Source of the DNA: Achromobacter veterisilvae
GTDB lineage: Bacteria > Pseudomonadota > Gammaproteobacteria > Burkholderiales > Burkholderiaceae_B
DNA length: 64,000 bases
NCBI RefSeq assembly: GCF_900496975.1
Contig: NZ_UFQC01000009.1
Coordinates: 124,001-188,000 of the forward strand
Reading direction: 5' to 3'
In this document: positions 1 to 9,483 of the stretch, one piece after another
Position numbering within the stretch: the first letter of the stretch is position 1
Layout: each line of letters begins with the position of its first letter
The notes under the pieces: model-generated
Told to the model about the DNA's origin: nothing
Databases searched by the model: none
What the model saw: the letters and a program-made list of their open reading frames with translations, nothing else
Made by a program: the position numbers and the translations under genes

Positions 1-1279
1 GCCGCACCGTGTAGCACAGCACCATGATGCCGGAGGTGCCCGCCAGCACGAGCCAGCCGGTGTTGAAGGTCTGCACCAGGGCGATGCCCAGCACCGTGCC
101 GGAGATGGTCAGCGGCAGCACCACGATGTAGTCCAGCACCTGCGTGGACGCGCTGCGCTTCTTGATCGTCAGGTAGCTGACCAGCACCGCGAAAGCGACG
201 CCCAGCACCGTGGCCAGGGACGCGAACTTCAGCGAATTCAGGATGGGTTCCGGCGCCCCGTGCAGCGCGCGCTGCATGCTGGCCAGGGACCATTGCCCCC
301 ATTGCATGACCGGCCCGCTGGTCTTGGTGAACGCCGCGATGAAGACGACGATGAGCGGCAGCAGCGAAATGAAGATCACCAGGCCCACGCCGCCGGTATA
401 CAGCATGGCGTTCCAGGACCGCACGCGCACGGCGGCCGGGGCGCGGCCCTGCGTCATCGTGTAGACCTTGCGCTCGACCACGCGCTTCTGGAAGAACAGC
501 ACGATGGCGACGATGGCGATGGACACCACCGACATCGCGCTCTGCAGCGTCGGGCTTCCGCCCATTTCGCTCACGAAGGTGTTGTACGTCATGACGGACA
601 GCAGCGGCACGCGGCTGCCCAGCAGCATCGCCAGCGCGAAGTTGCCCACCACCAGCGTGAACACGACCAGCGCGTTGACCAGCACCGCGGGCAGCAGCAC
701 CGGCACCAGCACGCGCAGCTTGGTCAGGAACGGCGGCGTTCCCAGGCTCAGGCCCGCTTCCTCCAGTTGCCCGTCGAAGCCGCGCAAGGCGGCCAGCACG
801 CCCAGGTAGATGTAGGTGTAGTAGACGAGCGTCATGGAGAACAGCATGCCCGTCCAGCCGTAGAACGACGGCAGCGAGATGCCGGCATCGCCCAGCAGGT
901 TCGTCAGGATGCCGTTGTTGCCCAGGATCAGCAGCCAGGACTGGCCCACGATGATCTCGGGGATGACGATGGTCAGCACCGGCAGGATGGCCACCAGGTT
1001 CTTCAGCGGGAAGTCGTAGCGCGCCACCATGTAGGCGAACGGCACGCCCACCAGCACCGTGCAGACCGTGACCGCCAGGCCCAGGATCAGCGTATTGCCG
1101 AAAGCCTCGACGTACTGCGAGTCGGCCAGCAGGGCCTGGAAGCCCTCCAGCGAAAAGCCGCCGTCCTGCCCGGTGACGCTGTTGCCGAAGAGCACGCCCA
1201 GCGGATAGAGCACGAAGAACAGCAGCAGGGCCAGGCTGATCGCGGTGAGGATGCCCCAGGGCCACCATTGGATTTTCAT
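1..1279 (-). CDS. ABC transporter permease, FbpB/PotBC-like two-module type (3' part beyond window)
   Basis: Inner-membrane permease of a binding-protein-dependent importer. The reading frame opens at the ATG at 1279 and stays open to base 1, so at least 426 residues are present and the C-terminus lies outside the window. An N-terminal membrane segment (about residues 8-30) is followed by hydrophobic segments and a module ending near residue 250; a second similar module starts near residue 280. This duplicated layout is typical of iron(III), phosphonate or polyamine-like permeases, in which one polypeptide forms the whole channel. The start lies 13 bp after the stop of the ATPase gene, so the two are co-transcribed. 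The binding-protein gene is not in the window, so the substrate cannot be told. Confidence 0.82.
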   Translation of the reverse strand, partial: MKIQWWPWGILTAISLALLLFFVLYPLGVLFGNSVTGQDGGFSLEGFQALLADSQYVEAFGNTLILGLAVTVCTVLVGVPFAYMVARYDFPLKNLVAILPVLTIVIPEIIVGQSWLLILGNNGILTNLLGDAGISLPSFYGWTGMLFSMTLVYYTYIYLGVLAALRGFDGQLEEAGLSLGTPPFLTKLRVLVPVLLPAVLVNALVVFTLVVGNFALAMLLGSRVPLLSVMTYNTFVSEMGGSPTLQSAMSVVSIAIVAIVLFFQKRVVERKVYTMTQGRAPAAVRVRSWNAMLYTGGVGLVIFISLLPLIVVFIAAFTKTSGPVMQWGQWSLASMQRALHGAPEPILNSLKFASLATVLGVAFAVLVSYLTIKKRSASTQVLDYIVVLPLTISGTVLGIALVQTFNTGWLVLAGTSGIMVLCYTVR

Positions 1280-1292
1280 GGCGGGCGCGTCC

Positions 1293-2369
1293 TCAGGCGT
1301 TGACGACGCGGCTGTCGGCCGGGATCAGCACCTGCACGGCCTCGCCCGGCTGGAACTGCGCCACCATGTTGCCGGCATGCAGTTCGACGCGGATCTCGGC
1401 GCCGTTGTCCAGCGCGATCCGGTAGGCCGTCTTGAAGCCCAGGTACTGCCGCCGCAGCACTTTGCCGGGCAGGGTGTTGGGCACGTAGGGCGTGGGGGCC
1501 ATCAGGGCCAGCTCTTCGGGACGCGCGATCAGCACGCCGTTCTCTCCCAGCCGCTCGCTGCCTTGCATGCCGTCGAAGCCCAGCCCGCAGAGTTCGTAGC
1601 GGACGTGGCCGGCCGGGGCGCCGGCCTGGCCGTTCCTGGCCGGCACGGGAATCACGTTGGCCGAGCCGATGAAGTCCGCCACGTAGGCGTTCACCGGCGT
1701 GCCGTAGAGTTCCTCGGGCGTGCCCAACTGGGCGATGTCGCCGTGGTCCATGATCGCGATCCGGTCCGACATCGCCAGCGCCTCTTCCTGGTCGTGCGTC
1801 ACGAAGACCGTGGTGATGCCGGCTTCGCGCACCAGGTCCAGGATCACGTCGCGCATCTGCAGGCGCATCTTGGCGTCGAGATTGGACAGGGGCTCGTCCA
1901 TGAGCAGCACGCGCGGCCGGATCACCAGCGCGCGCGCCAGGGCCACGCGCTGGCGCTGTCCGCCGCTCATCTGCGCGGGGTAGCGGTCCGCCAGCGCCAG
2001 CAGTCCCACCTTGTCCAGGGCTTCGTTGGCGCGCCGCGCGGTCTCGGCGCGCGCCACGCCGCGGGCGCGCAGGCCGTAGGCCACGTTGTCGAAGGCGCTC
2101 TTGTCGGGGAACAAGGCGTAGTCCTGGAACACCATGCCGATGTCGCGGCGGTGCGCGGACACATGGGTCACGTCGTCCTGGTCGAACAGCAGGCGTCCGC
2201 CGTCGGGCGCGTAGAAGCCGGCGATGCAGCGCAGCAGGGTGGTCTTGCCGCAGCCGCTGGGGCCCAGCAGCGTATAGAACGCGCCGTCCGGGATGTGCAG
2301 GGACAGATTGCGCAGCACCTGCTGCCCGCCGAAGGTCTTGACGATGCCGTCTACCGTGATTGATGCCAT
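1293..2369 (-). CDS. ABC transporter ATP-binding protein, PotA/FbpC type
   Basis: ATPase that powers the permease just downstream (13 bp gap). It is 358 residues, normal for the PotA/FbpC/UgpC group. Visible motifs: Walker A GPSGCGKTT at residues 36-44, Q-loop near 82, signature MSGGQRQR near 133, Walker B LLMDEP near 155, switch histidine in TVFVTHDQ near 188, and a C-terminal TOBE-like region from about 285 that would contact the permease or sense substrate. The ATG at 2369 is preceded by an AGGA-type ribosome site. The divergent GcvA-like LysR gene at 2615 is a plausible regulator. Likely substrates are ferric iron, polyamine or an organophosphonate; sequence alone does not decide. Confidence 0.9.
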   Translation of the reverse strand: MASITVDGIVKTFGGQQVLRNLSLHIPDGAFYTLLGPSGCGKTTLLRCIAGFYAPDGGRLLFDQDDVTHVSAHRRDIGMVFQDYALFPDKSAFDNVAYGLRARGVARAETARRANEALDKVGLLALADRYPAQMSGGQRQRVALARALVIRPRVLLMDEPLSNLDAKMRLQMRDVILDLVREAGITTVFVTHDQEEALAMSDRIAIMDHGDIAQLGTPEELYGTPVNAYVADFIGSANVIPVPARNGQAGAPAGHVRYELCGLGFDGMQGSERLGENGVLIARPEELALMAPTPYVPNTLPGKVLRRQYLGFKTAYRIALDNGAEIRVELHAGNMVAQFQPGEAVQVLIPADSRVVNA

Positions 2370-2614
2370 GTTGGGTTCCTGCCTGGGGTTGTCGGCATCA
2401 TAGGAAGGGGCCCGCCCGGCGACCAGCAGTGTTTTTTAAGGCGTGGCGTTAGATTTTCTAAGAGGTCGGCGGCCGGCCTATCCCCTAGAATGCGGCTGGA
2501 CAGGGCGCGCGCGCCGGCAATGGCGCGCCGACAATAAATAGACGACAAGGGTAAACGTGGGAAAGAGCAGCACAGCGAGGCGCCGGGCGGGCGCCCGGGC
2601 GGGCCTGGCCTGAG
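2370..2614. promoter_or_regulatory. Divergent intergenic region between ABC importer and LysR gene
   Basis: These 245 bp separate the start of the minus-strand ATPase from the start of the plus-strand LysR gene and must hold both promoters. A run of T residues with the tract TTAGATTTTCTAAGAGG at 2449-2465 is the only AT-rich part and is a reasonable place for the promoters and the LysR binding site, but no certain box is visible. Confidence 0.4.
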
Positions 2615-3523
2615 ATGGCGGGGCCGAGCCTGCCGCCGCTGAAGGCCTTGCGGGTGTTCGAAGCCGCGGCGCGTCTGCGTAGTTTCACCGCGGCCGCCGA
2701 CGAACTGAGCATCACGCACAGCGCGGTCAGCCAGCAGATCCGCATTCTCGAAGAGTATGTGGGGCAGCCCCTGTTCGCGCGCGAGGCGCGCGGCGTCGCG
2801 CTGCTGCCCTGCGCCCAGGCGTATTTTCCCGAGGTCCAGGCCAGCCTGGAACGCATCGCGGCGGCCACCGCGAAGCTGAAATCGCCCGCCTACGGCGGCG
2901 TGCTGCGCGTGTGCGCCACGCCGTCGCTGACCATGAAGTGGCTGATTCCGCGGCTGTCGGCGTTCCAGGCGCGGCATCCGGGCATCGACGTGCAACTGAC
3001 CACGCAAGGGCGCCCGTTCCTCGACCGGGGCGGCGATACCGGCAGCGATGTGCTGATCCGCCACGGCTACATGGCGCATTCGGAGCTGGCCTGCGTACAC
3101 TGCCTGGACGACTTCCACGTGCCGGTGGCGTCGCCGCGCTTCATCGAGCGCAACCGGCTGGCCGCGCCGGCGGACTGCCTGGGGCATCCGCTGCTGAAGA
3201 TATCGGGCGGCATGGACCACTGGCCGCGCTGGTTCGCGCTCGCGAAGGTGGACGTGCCCGCGCAATTGCCCGGACCGGTCTTCGACCATCAATTCCTGTG
3301 CATGCAGGCCGCCATGAACGATCTGGGCATCGCGCTGGCTCCCTGGTGCCTGCTGGACGACGATATCCGTGCCGACCGGCTGCGGCCGCTGTTCACGGAA
3401 CCGCAACTGCCCAACGCCGGCATCCATGCGCTGTACCGGCCCGACGGCCCGGCCGCGGCGTCGGCGCAATTGTTCATCGAATGGCTCTGCGCGCAAGGGC
3501 GCGGCCCTTCCCAACCCGGATAG
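2615..3523 (+). CDS. LysR-family transcriptional regulator, GcvA-like
   Basis: DNA-binding regulator of 302 residues, the usual LysR length. The N-terminal winged helix-turn-helix (about residues 6-65) has the GcvA-subgroup pattern: LPPLKALRVFEAAAR, then SFTAAADEL, then HSAVSQQIRILE. Residues from about 90 form the two-lobed effector-binding domain. It is transcribed away from the ABC importer at 2369, the usual arrangement for a LysR regulator and its target, so it probably controls those genes. It could instead act on serB, which follows after only 15 bp on the same strand and may share its transcript. The effector is unknown. Confidence 0.9.
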   Translation: MAGPSLPPLKALRVFEAAARLRSFTAAADELSITHSAVSQQIRILEEYVGQPLFAREARGVALLPCAQAYFPEVQASLERIAAATAKLKSPAYGGVLRVCATPSLTMKWLIPRLSAFQARHPGIDVQLTTQGRPFLDRGGDTGSDVLIRHGYMAHSELACVHCLDDFHVPVASPRFIERNRLAAPADCLGHPLLKISGGMDHWPRWFALAKVDVPAQLPGPVFDHQFLCMQAAMNDLGIALAPWCLLDDDIRADRLRPLFTEPQLPNAGIHALYRPDGPAAASAQLFIEWLCAQGRGPSQPG

Positions 3524-3538
3524 ACAAGGACTTTCCCC

Positions 3539-4273
3539 ATGCTGTTGCCCAAGACGACCCCCGGCCTGCACTGGCGCGGCATCGAGCCGCCGCTTGCGTT
3601 GTCGGACTACCGGCTCATCGCCTTCGACATGGACTCCACCCTGATCTCGATCGAGACGCTGGACGAGATGGCGGACCTGATGGGCAGGAAAGCGGAGGTG
3701 GCGGCGCTGACCGAGGCCGCCATGCGCGGCGAGATCGTGGACTACAAGCAGAGCCTGCGCGAGCGCGTGGCGCTGCTGGCCGGCATGCCCGAGGCCGCGC
3801 TGGACGAGGTCTACGAACAGCGGCTGCGCATCAACCCGGGCGCCGAGACGCTGATCGCGGCGTGCAAGGCGGCCGGCCTGACCTGCCTGCTGGTGACCGG
3901 CGGCTTCACCTGCTTCACCGACCGGCTGCGCGTGCGCCTGGGGCTGGACGACGTGCGCGCCAATGTGCTGGAGGTAGAGGACGGCCGCCTGACGGGCAGG
4001 CTGCTGCCGCAAGCCTGGGGCGACATCTGCGACGGCGAGGAAAAGCGCCGCAAGCTGCTGGAAGTGTGCGCGGCCCTGGGGGTGGGGCCGGAGCGCGCCA
4101 TCGCCGTGGGCGACGGCGCCAACGACCTGCCGATGATGCGCGCGGCCGGCCTGTCGGTGGGCTATCGCGCCAAGCCGGCGGTGCGCCAGGAGGTGAACGT
4201 GGCGATCGATACCGGCGGCCTGGACCGGCTGCTGGAATTATTCCGGCCGAGTAGTTGTTTTCCCGACGTATAG
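3539..4273 (+). CDS. serB: Phosphoserine phosphatase SerB (HAD family), short form
   Basis: Haloacid-dehalogenase phosphatase of 244 residues, expected to release serine from O-phosphoserine in the last step of serine synthesis. HAD motif I is DMDST at residues 30-34 (two aspartates), motif II is the VTGGF segment near 120, and motif III with the metal aspartates is GDGANDLPMM near 197. It lacks the N-terminal ACT region of longer SerB proteins, so it is the compact form. It starts 15 bp after the LysR stop. Family assignment is firm; physiological substrate is inferred. Confidence 0.88.
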   Translation: MLLPKTTPGLHWRGIEPPLALSDYRLIAFDMDSTLISIETLDEMADLMGRKAEVAALTEAAMRGEIVDYKQSLRERVALLAGMPEAALDEVYEQRLRINPGAETLIAACKAAGLTCLLVTGGFTCFTDRLRVRLGLDDVRANVLEVEDGRLTGRLLPQAWGDICDGEEKRRKLLEVCAALGVGPERAIAVGDGANDLPMMRAAGLSVGYRAKPAVRQEVNVAIDTGGLDRLLELFRPSSCFPDV

Positions 4274-4350
4274 TTTTTCAAGACGACGCCGTAATCAGAA
4301 GTAAGGAAGGTGAACCCGCCTTCCGGACTTGCCTGCGCTCAGGAGTCGTC

Positions 4351-4656
4351 ATGACTATTCACACTTTGACGCGTGCGTTGTCTGTTATCTCGTTGCTGGT
4401 TCCCGTCGTCGCCAGCGCCCAGAGCGGCATGATCCGCTTCACCGGCGCCATCGTGGAGCCCGCGGCATGCAAGGTCGAAATGAAGGGCAATACCGGGGGG
4501 AAGGGGGTTCCCCGGGTGAGCTGTTGGGCGTCCGCCGACCGGCCCGCCACGCCCGCCGGGAACCGCGTCAAAGTCAGCACAAGCGTCTCGACGCCGGTTC
4601 CGTGGCCGGACGGCAGCGTGCGGCGGCACAAGGTCGTGACGCTCGAATACTTCTGA
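4351..4656 (+). CDS. Small secreted protein with pilin-like N-terminal segment
   Basis: Hypothetical protein of 101 residues. The ATG at 4351 is chosen because AGGAG lies 5 bp upstream and the first 22 residues form a clean signal peptide ending VVASAQS; an upstream in-frame ATG at 4255 overlaps serB and lacks these features. The mature start, GMIRFTGAIVEPAACKVE, resembles the first strand and first cysteine of type 1 pilin subunits, and a second cysteine follows 18 residues on. The chain is much shorter than a pilin (about 150-180 residues) and no usher or chaperone gene is nearby. A 6-bp stem (4305-4324) lies in the leader. It converges on fabV with a 15-bp gap. Confidence 0.6.
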   Translation: MTIHTLTRALSVISLLVPVVASAQSGMIRFTGAIVEPAACKVEMKGNTGGKGVPRVSCWASADRPATPAGNRVKVSTSVSTPVPWPDGSVRRHKVVTLEYF

Positions 4657-4671
4657 CGCAACCCGATCCGG

Positions 4672-5862
4672 TCAGACCAGGCCGCGGATCTCCACGGCCG
4701 GCTCGACGTCGGCCTCGTAGTCCACGCCGTCGATCTCGAAACCGAAGAGGCGCAGGAATTCCTGCTTGTAGCCGGCGTAGTCCGTCACCTGGTAGATATT
4801 GTCGTTCGAGACCTGGTTCCACAGCGCCTGCACGCGGTCCTGCACCTGGGGATCGAGTTCCTTGCGGTCGGCGCGCAGGCGGCCGTCCTGGTCCAGGATC
4901 GGGGCCGGGCCGCAAAGGCTGTCGCGGTAGAGGCCGTATACCTGCTCGATACAGCCTTCGTGCGTGCCTTGCTCCTTCATGACCTTGAAGAGCAGCGACA
5001 GGTACAGCGGCATCATCGGGATCGCCGAACTGGCTTGCGTCACCACCGCTTTCAGCACCGACACGCGGGCGTCGCCGCCGCGCGCGGCCAGCTTGGCGCG
5101 GATGTCCAGGACCTTCTGGTCCAGGTCCTTCTTGGCCGCGCCGATCGAGCCGTTCCAGTAGATGGCGTGGGTGATCTTCTCGCCCAGGTAGGTGAACGCC
5201 GTGGTCGTGGCGCCTTCGGCCAGCACGCCGGCGGCAAGCAGCGCGTCGATCCACATCTGCCAGTCTTCGCCGCCCATGACCGCGACGGTGGCGTCGATTT
5301 CGGCCTGCGTGGCCGGTTCCAGCACGGAATCCTTCACCGCTTCGCGGCCGGTGTCCAGGCCGCGCAGGCTCACGGGGGCGCCGATGGGCTTGAGCGTGGA
5401 ATTGAAGACCTCGCCGGTCCGGGGGTGGATGCGGCGGGGCGCGGCCAGGCTGTAGACCACCTGGTCGACCTGGCCCAGGTCGCGCTTGATGGTGTCGATG
5501 GTTTTCTGTTTGATCTCGTCCGAGAAGGCGTCGCCGTTGATGCTCTGCGCATACCGCCCTTCGGCGTGCGCGTGCTCGTGGAAGGCGGCGGTGTTGTACC
5601 AGCCCGCCGTGGCGGGCTTGCCGTCCTCGGGCGGCCGCTCGTAGAACACCCCCAGGGTTTGCGCGCCGCAGGCGAACGCCGCGCTGATCCGCGCGGCGAG
5701 CCCGTAGCCGGTCGACGCCCCGATCACCAGGACGCGCTTGGGCCCGCCCGCTATCGGCCCCTGCGCCTTGACGTAGTCGATCTGGTTCTTGACGTTGGCG
5801 GCGCAGCCGACGGGGTGGGTGGTCACGCAGATGAAACCGCGCACACGGGGCTTGATGATCAT
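4672..5862 (-). CDS. fabV: Trans-2-enoyl-CoA/ACP reductase FabV
   Basis: NADH-dependent enoyl reductase catalysing the last reduction of each fatty-acid elongation round; the FabV class is known to be little affected by triclosan. It is 396 residues, the usual FabV length. The start at 5862 ([10 protein letters not shown]) matches the family N-terminus; an in-frame ATG 54 bp upstream is less likely. The nucleotide-binding loop VIGASTGYG is at residues 47-55, and the FabV-specific Tyr-X8-Lys catalytic pair is visible in [10 protein letters not shown] near residue 240. An EamA exporter gene lies upstream on the same strand with a 103-bp gap. Confidence 0.96.
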   Translation of the reverse strand: MIIKPRVRGFICVTTHPVGCAANVKNQIDYVKAQGPIAGGPKRVLVIGASTGYGLAARISAAFACGAQTLGVFYERPPEDGKPATAGWYNTAAFHEHAHAEGRYAQSINGDAFSDEIKQKTIDTIKRDLGQVDQVVYSLAAPRRIHPRTGEVFNSTLKPIGAPVSLRGLDTGREAVKDSVLEPATQAEIDATVAVMGGEDWQMWIDALLAAGVLAEGATTTAFTYLGEKITHAIYWNGSIGAAKKDLDQKVLDIRAKLAARGGDARVSVLKAVVTQASSAIPMMPLYLSLLFKVMKEQGTHEGCIEQVYGLYRDSLCGPAPILDQDGRLRADRKELDPQVQDRVQALWNQVSNDNIYQVTDYAGYKQEFLRLFGFEIDGVDYEADVEPAVEIRGLV

Positions 5863-5965
5863 GAAGGCCTCGATTCGGGGGATGCCGGGGGGAGGAGCCC
5901 CTGCCGCTGAGCGCAAGAGCGACCCGCATTGTACGGGAGGCGCCCGCGGGACGCCCGCCGCCCGG

Positions 5966-6925
5966 TCAGCGGGCGCGGGCGTCCGCCAGGGGCGCGGCCG
6001 GCGCGCGGCCGCGGCGCCATTCCACCACGCCGATGCAGATGCCGCTGGCGCAGATGATGGCGATGCCGAGCCAGGTCAGCGCGTCGGGGAAGTGGCCCCA
6101 CACCAGCCAGCCGACCGACGTGGCGCTGATGATCTGCAGGTAGACGAAGGGCGCCAGCGTGGAGGCCGGGGCGCGGCGATAGGCCGCGATCTGGAACAGA
6201 TGGCCCAGGCCGCCGGTGATGCCGGTGGAAATCAGCAGGACCCAGTCCATCGGCGCCAGCGCCCGCAGCACCGGCAGGGCGGGCGGCAGGATGAAGGGCA
6301 GGGCGAGCGTCAGGAAGGCGGTGCCCACCGCGCCGCTCCAGATCAGCGAGGTGAACGGGTCGTCGCCCGCGACGCGCCGGGTCGCGATGAACTGCACCGC
6401 GAAACAGCAGGCGGTGATCAGGCCGAAGATCGTGCCGACCGGATGCAGCCCGCCGCCCGGGCGGATCACGATGACCACGCCGATGAAGGCCACGCCGGCG
6501 GCGATGAACCGCGACAGGCGCGCCGGTTCCTTGAGGACCCAGGGCGCGGCGGACAGCACCAGCAGCGGCGCGAGGAAGTTGATGGCGGTGGCCTCGGCCT
6601 GCGGAATGTAGCTCAGCGTCGTGAAGAACATCAGCGTGGCGAGGAACATCGAGCCGCCGCGGATGATCTGCTCGCGCGGCTTGTTGCTGCGCAATACCCC
6701 CAGCCCGCGCGCGGGCAGCACCAGGGCCAGCACCAGCAGCAGGTGCACCGCGTAGCGGAACCACGACAGCACCAGCAGCGGCACGCCCGCGTTCATTACC
6801 CACTTGCCGCTGGCGTCCAGGCAGGACAGGGTCCACATCGAAAGCACCAGCAACAGCACCCCGACCATCGGGCCGCGGGCGGCGGGCGCGCCGGAGCGCG
6901 GACGACCGTTATCGGCCGGGGTCAT
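5966..6925 (-). CDS. EamA/DMT-superfamily transporter
   Basis: Ten-helix drug/metabolite transporter of 319 residues with two EamA repeats (roughly residues 20-150 and 160-300). Such proteins export amino acids, nucleosides or other small metabolites; the substrate is not predictable here. The ATG at 6925 is preferred because a strong AAGGAG site lies just upstream; the longer reading frame from 6991 adds a stretch without membrane character. The gene is divergent from the LysR gene at 7012, which may regulate it, although that LysR protein also has a candidate target at 8275. Confidence 0.88.
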   Translation of the reverse strand: MTPADNGRPRSGAPAARGPMVGVLLLVLSMWTLSCLDASGKWVMNAGVPLLVLSWFRYAVHLLLVLALVLPARGLGVLRSNKPREQIIRGGSMFLATLMFFTTLSYIPQAEATAINFLAPLLVLSAAPWVLKEPARLSRFIAAGVAFIGVVIVIRPGGGLHPVGTIFGLITACCFAVQFIATRRVAGDDPFTSLIWSGAVGTAFLTLALPFILPPALPVLRALAPMDWVLLISTGITGGLGHLFQIAAYRRAPASTLAPFVYLQIISATSVGWLVWGHFPDALTWLGIAIICASGICIGVVEWRRGRAPAAPLADARAR

Positions 6926-7011
6926 CGGAAAACTCCTTAGTTTGGGGCACTGTTCCAGGGCACTGACGGGCGGCTGACATGATACGCTCATCGCGCCGGG
7001 GGAACAGGCTC

Positions 7012-7917
7012 ATGATCGAATTACGCAACATAGAAACTTTTTTCTGGGTGGCCACGCTGGGCAGCTTTCGCGCCGCGTCGGAAAAGCTCAACACCACGCA
7101 GCCTGCGGTATCGCAGCGTATCGCCTCGCTGGAGGCGGACCTGGGCGTGCGCCTGTTCGAGCGCGACGCGCGCGGCGTCAAGCTGACCGGCAAGGGGCAC
7201 GAACTGCTGTCGCACGCCGAGCGCATGCTGCAGGTGCGGCGCGACATGTTCGAGGCCGCGCGGGAGCAGAACGTCATGACCGGCACCGTGCGCATCGGCG
7301 TGGCCGAGACCATCGTGCAGACCTGGCTGCCCACGCTGATCGAACTGATCCACACGACCTATCCGGCGCTGGTGCTGGAGATCGAGGTGGACACCACCCA
7401 CGTGCTGCGTTCGCACCTGATGTCGCGCCAGATCGACCTGGCCTTCCTGATGGGGCCCGTGCTGGAGGCGCGGGTCGAGAACCTGGCGCTGTGCACGTAT
7501 CCGCTGGCCTGGGTGGCCAGCCCCGCGCTGGACCTGGGGCCTGAACCGCTGACCCTGGAGCGGATCGGCAGGCTGCCCATCATCACCTATCCGTCCAACA
7601 GCGCGCCGTACCGCGTCGTGCGCGACATGCTGACGCGGGCCGGCGTGACCGCGCCGCGCATGTACGGCAGCGCGTCGATGTCGATGGTGGTGCGCATGAC
7701 GCAGGACGGGATCGGCACCAGCGTCATCGCGCCGGTGTTCCTGGGCAAGGAACTGGCGCGGGGCGAGCTGCGCATCCTGCGGGTGGAGGCGGACCCCTTG
7801 CCGGAACTGAGTTTCACGGCGACCTGGGTCCAGGGGCCCGACAGCCACGCCGTGCGCATCATCGCGCAGATGGCGCAGAAAGTGGCCGGCCAGGCCGACG
7901 GCGGCACACCCCTCTAG
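7012..7917 (+). CDS. LysR-family transcriptional regulator (paralogue 1)
   Basis: Regulator of 301 residues. It starts [20 protein letters not shown] and has a LysR helix-turn-helix at about residues 3-60 ([12 protein letters not shown]) followed by an effector domain. It is a close paralogue of the LysR protein encoded at 13628: same length, near-identical N-terminus, and shared motifs such as ETIV-TWLPTL and RMYGS along the chain. Lying between the divergent EamA gene and the TRAP operon at 8275, it can control either. A T-N11-A box at 8115-8129 upstream of the TRAP genes is the best candidate binding site. The start at 7012 fits the paralogue; the upstream ATG at 6979 would add an unrelated N-terminal tail. 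Confidence 0.92.
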   Translation: MIELRNIETFFWVATLGSFRAASEKLNTTQPAVSQRIASLEADLGVRLFERDARGVKLTGKGHELLSHAERMLQVRRDMFEAAREQNVMTGTVRIGVAETIVQTWLPTLIELIHTTYPALVLEIEVDTTHVLRSHLMSRQIDLAFLMGPVLEARVENLALCTYPLAWVASPALDLGPEPLTLERIGRLPIITYPSNSAPYRVVRDMLTRAGVTAPRMYGSASMSMVVRMTQDGIGTSVIAPVFLGKELARGELRILRVEADPLPELSFTATWVQGPDSHAVRIIAQMAQKVAGQADGGTPL

Positions 7918-8274
7918 GGGCTGCGCGGGGCGCTTCCGAAGGCCGCGGGCCCTAGGTGTTTTCCCCAGCAGACGATGCCCCTTTTTCAATCGTGGGCCAT
8001 CCGGGCGCATTCGAGCGGGCCGCCGCCGCGGCCCGCAAAGCCGCGCTGCCGCGTCGTTTGCGGAAAATGCCGCGCGCCGCGCCGGCGAGACCCAAGAAAT
8101 ATTTATACCCCCGTATCGCAACATACGATTGGACGCCCCAGGGCCCTGAGGATGCAATGGCGGCGCACCAACAATGATCGCGGGGCTCCTGACTTCCCGG
8201 CAGCCATCCGCGCGCGACGAGGATAACGGGATCCCGCGCGCGGCATACCATCCCGCCAGCTAGGAGTTTTGTCC
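7918..8274. other. Intergenic region upstream of TRAP operon
   Basis: These 357 bp hold no convincing gene; small reading frames here lack coding character and ribosome sites. The region contains the LysR box and promoter listed at 8115-8158, preceded by a short AT-rich stretch (8095-8110). About 115 bp of leader then separate the predicted -10 from the dctP start. Confidence 0.6.
8115..8158 (+). promoter_or_regulatory. LysR box overlapping the promoter of the TRAP operon
   Basis: ATCGCAACATACGAT at 8115-8129 is a dyad (ATCG...CGAT) of the LysR T-N11-A form. It abuts a -35 hexamer TTGGAC (8129-8134), and after 18 bp comes TGCAAT (8153-8158), four of six bases of the -10 consensus. The same layout with the same spacings recurs at 14562-14605 before the DUF1445 gene, which strongly suggests a real, shared control element. 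Confidence 0.6.
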
Positions 8275-9321
8275 ATGAAAAAGTCTCTGGTTTTCGCCGC
8301 CGTCGCCGCCAGCCTGCTGGCCGGCGCGGCCCAGGCGCAGGACCTGCCCAAGACCCACTTGAAGGTCGTGGGGGGATTGAGCAACCTGACCGCCTATAAC
8401 GATTACGAAAAGCCGTTCTGGACGAAGACCGTTCCCGAGCAGTCCAAAGGACAGATCACGGCGGATATCAAGGGCTTCAACGAAATGGGCCTGAAAGGCC
8501 CCGAACTGCTGCGCCTGATGTCGCAGGGCGTGGTGGAGTTCGGCACCGCCACCCTGTCGTACTTCGCCAGCGACAACCCCATCAACGAAGCGATCGACCT
8601 GGCCGGCCTGGCGCCGGACGCCAAGACCGCGCGCGCCGTGACCGACGCCTTCGAGCCGGTCTACGCCAAGCTGTACGGCGAAGGCAACAACGTCAAGCTG
8701 CTGGGCATTTCCACCTATCCCGCCCAGGTGCTGTTCTGCAACGCCGAGATCAAGGGCCTGGCCGACCTCAGGGGCAAGAAGGTGCGCACCAGCAGCCGCA
8801 CCACCGCCGAGTTCGTCGAGGCGCTGGGCGGCTCCAGCGTGACCATGGCGTTCGGCGAAGTCGTGCCGGCCCTGCAGAACAAGGTGGTCGATTGCGCCAT
8901 CACGGGTTCGCTGTCGGGCTACTCGGCCAAGTGGTACGAGGTGTCCACGCACCTGGTGGCCCTGCCGATCAACTGGAACCAGCAGATCCATGCCGTGAAC
9001 CAGAAGGCCTGGGACAAGCTGGATCCCAAGGTGCGCACCTTCCTGCAGACCAATGTGAAGACGCTGGTCGACAACATCTGGGACGCCGCGGCGCGCCAGA
9101 CCCAGGAGGGCTATGACTGCAACACGGGCGCCGCCGAGTGCCCGTACCCGGTCAAGGGCAAGATGGTCCTGGTCCAGCCCACGGACGCGGATCGCGAACT
9201 GCTCAAGAAGGTCACGCAGGACGCCGTGCTGCCCAAGTGGGCGGCCCGCTGCTCCGCGCAATGCGTGAGCGACTTCAACGCCACCATCGGCAAGACGCTG
9301 GGTGTGACCGCCAAAAAGTAG
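8275..9321 (+). CDS. TRAP transporter periplasmic substrate-binding protein, DctP family
   Basis: Periplasmic receptor of a TRAP importer, 348 residues. The signal peptide spans residues 1-22 (ending GAAQAQ), and the mature chain has the DctP fold, with the conserved arginine region KKVRTSSRTT around residue 170 that usually contacts a carboxylate. The ATG at 8275 follows TAGGAG by 8 bp. Four cysteines near the C-terminus (CNTGAAEC and CSAQC) are unusual for the family and may form periplasmic disulfides. The membrane subunit genes follow at 9484 and 10101. Downstream amidase and DUF2848 genes suggest an organic acid or amide-derived carboxylate as substrate; this is inference. Confidence 0.93.
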   Translation: MKKSLVFAAVAASLLAGAAQAQDLPKTHLKVVGGLSNLTAYNDYEKPFWTKTVPEQSKGQITADIKGFNEMGLKGPELLRLMSQGVVEFGTATLSYFASDNPINEAIDLAGLAPDAKTARAVTDAFEPVYAKLYGEGNNVKLLGISTYPAQVLFCNAEIKGLADLRGKKVRTSSRTTAEFVEALGGSSVTMAFGEVVPALQNKVVDCAITGSLSGYSAKWYEVSTHLVALPINWNQQIHAVNQKAWDKLDPKVRTFLQTNVKTLVDNIWDAAARQTQEGYDCNTGAAECPYPVKGKMVLVQPTDADRELLKKVTQDAVLPKWAARCSAQCVSDFNATIGKTLGVTAKK

Positions 9322-9483
9322 GTCCCCCCCCGAAAGTAGGCCCCCCCCGGAAGCGCTTCGCGCTTCCCCCCCAGGGGGGCATGCCTGCGGACCGGCGAAG
9401 CCGGCTCCGCGGCATCCCGATGGGGGCCGCTTGTTACATCGATGGGGAGGCGATGCGTGCCTCGCCCCGCAAAGGTTCCATTC
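9322..9483 (+). repeat. Structured spacer between binding-protein and membrane-subunit genes
   Basis: This 162-bp spacer is dominated by inverted repeats. GGAAGCGC (9349-9356) pairs with GCGCTTCC (9360-9367) over a TTC loop; a C-run next to GGGGGG (9374-9379) can pair; and the segment around 9385-9413 forms a third GC-rich stem around CCGGCGAAGCCGG. There is no U-tract. Such structures after a binding-protein gene are known in other operons to stabilise the upstream message so that the receptor is made in excess; that role is inferred here. Confidence 0.6.

Noticed and set aside
2351-4012. Long minus-strand frame opposite the LysR and serB genes
   Set aside because: Shadow of two recognised genes in high-GC DNA; composition is Gln/Arg/His-rich and no family features are seen.
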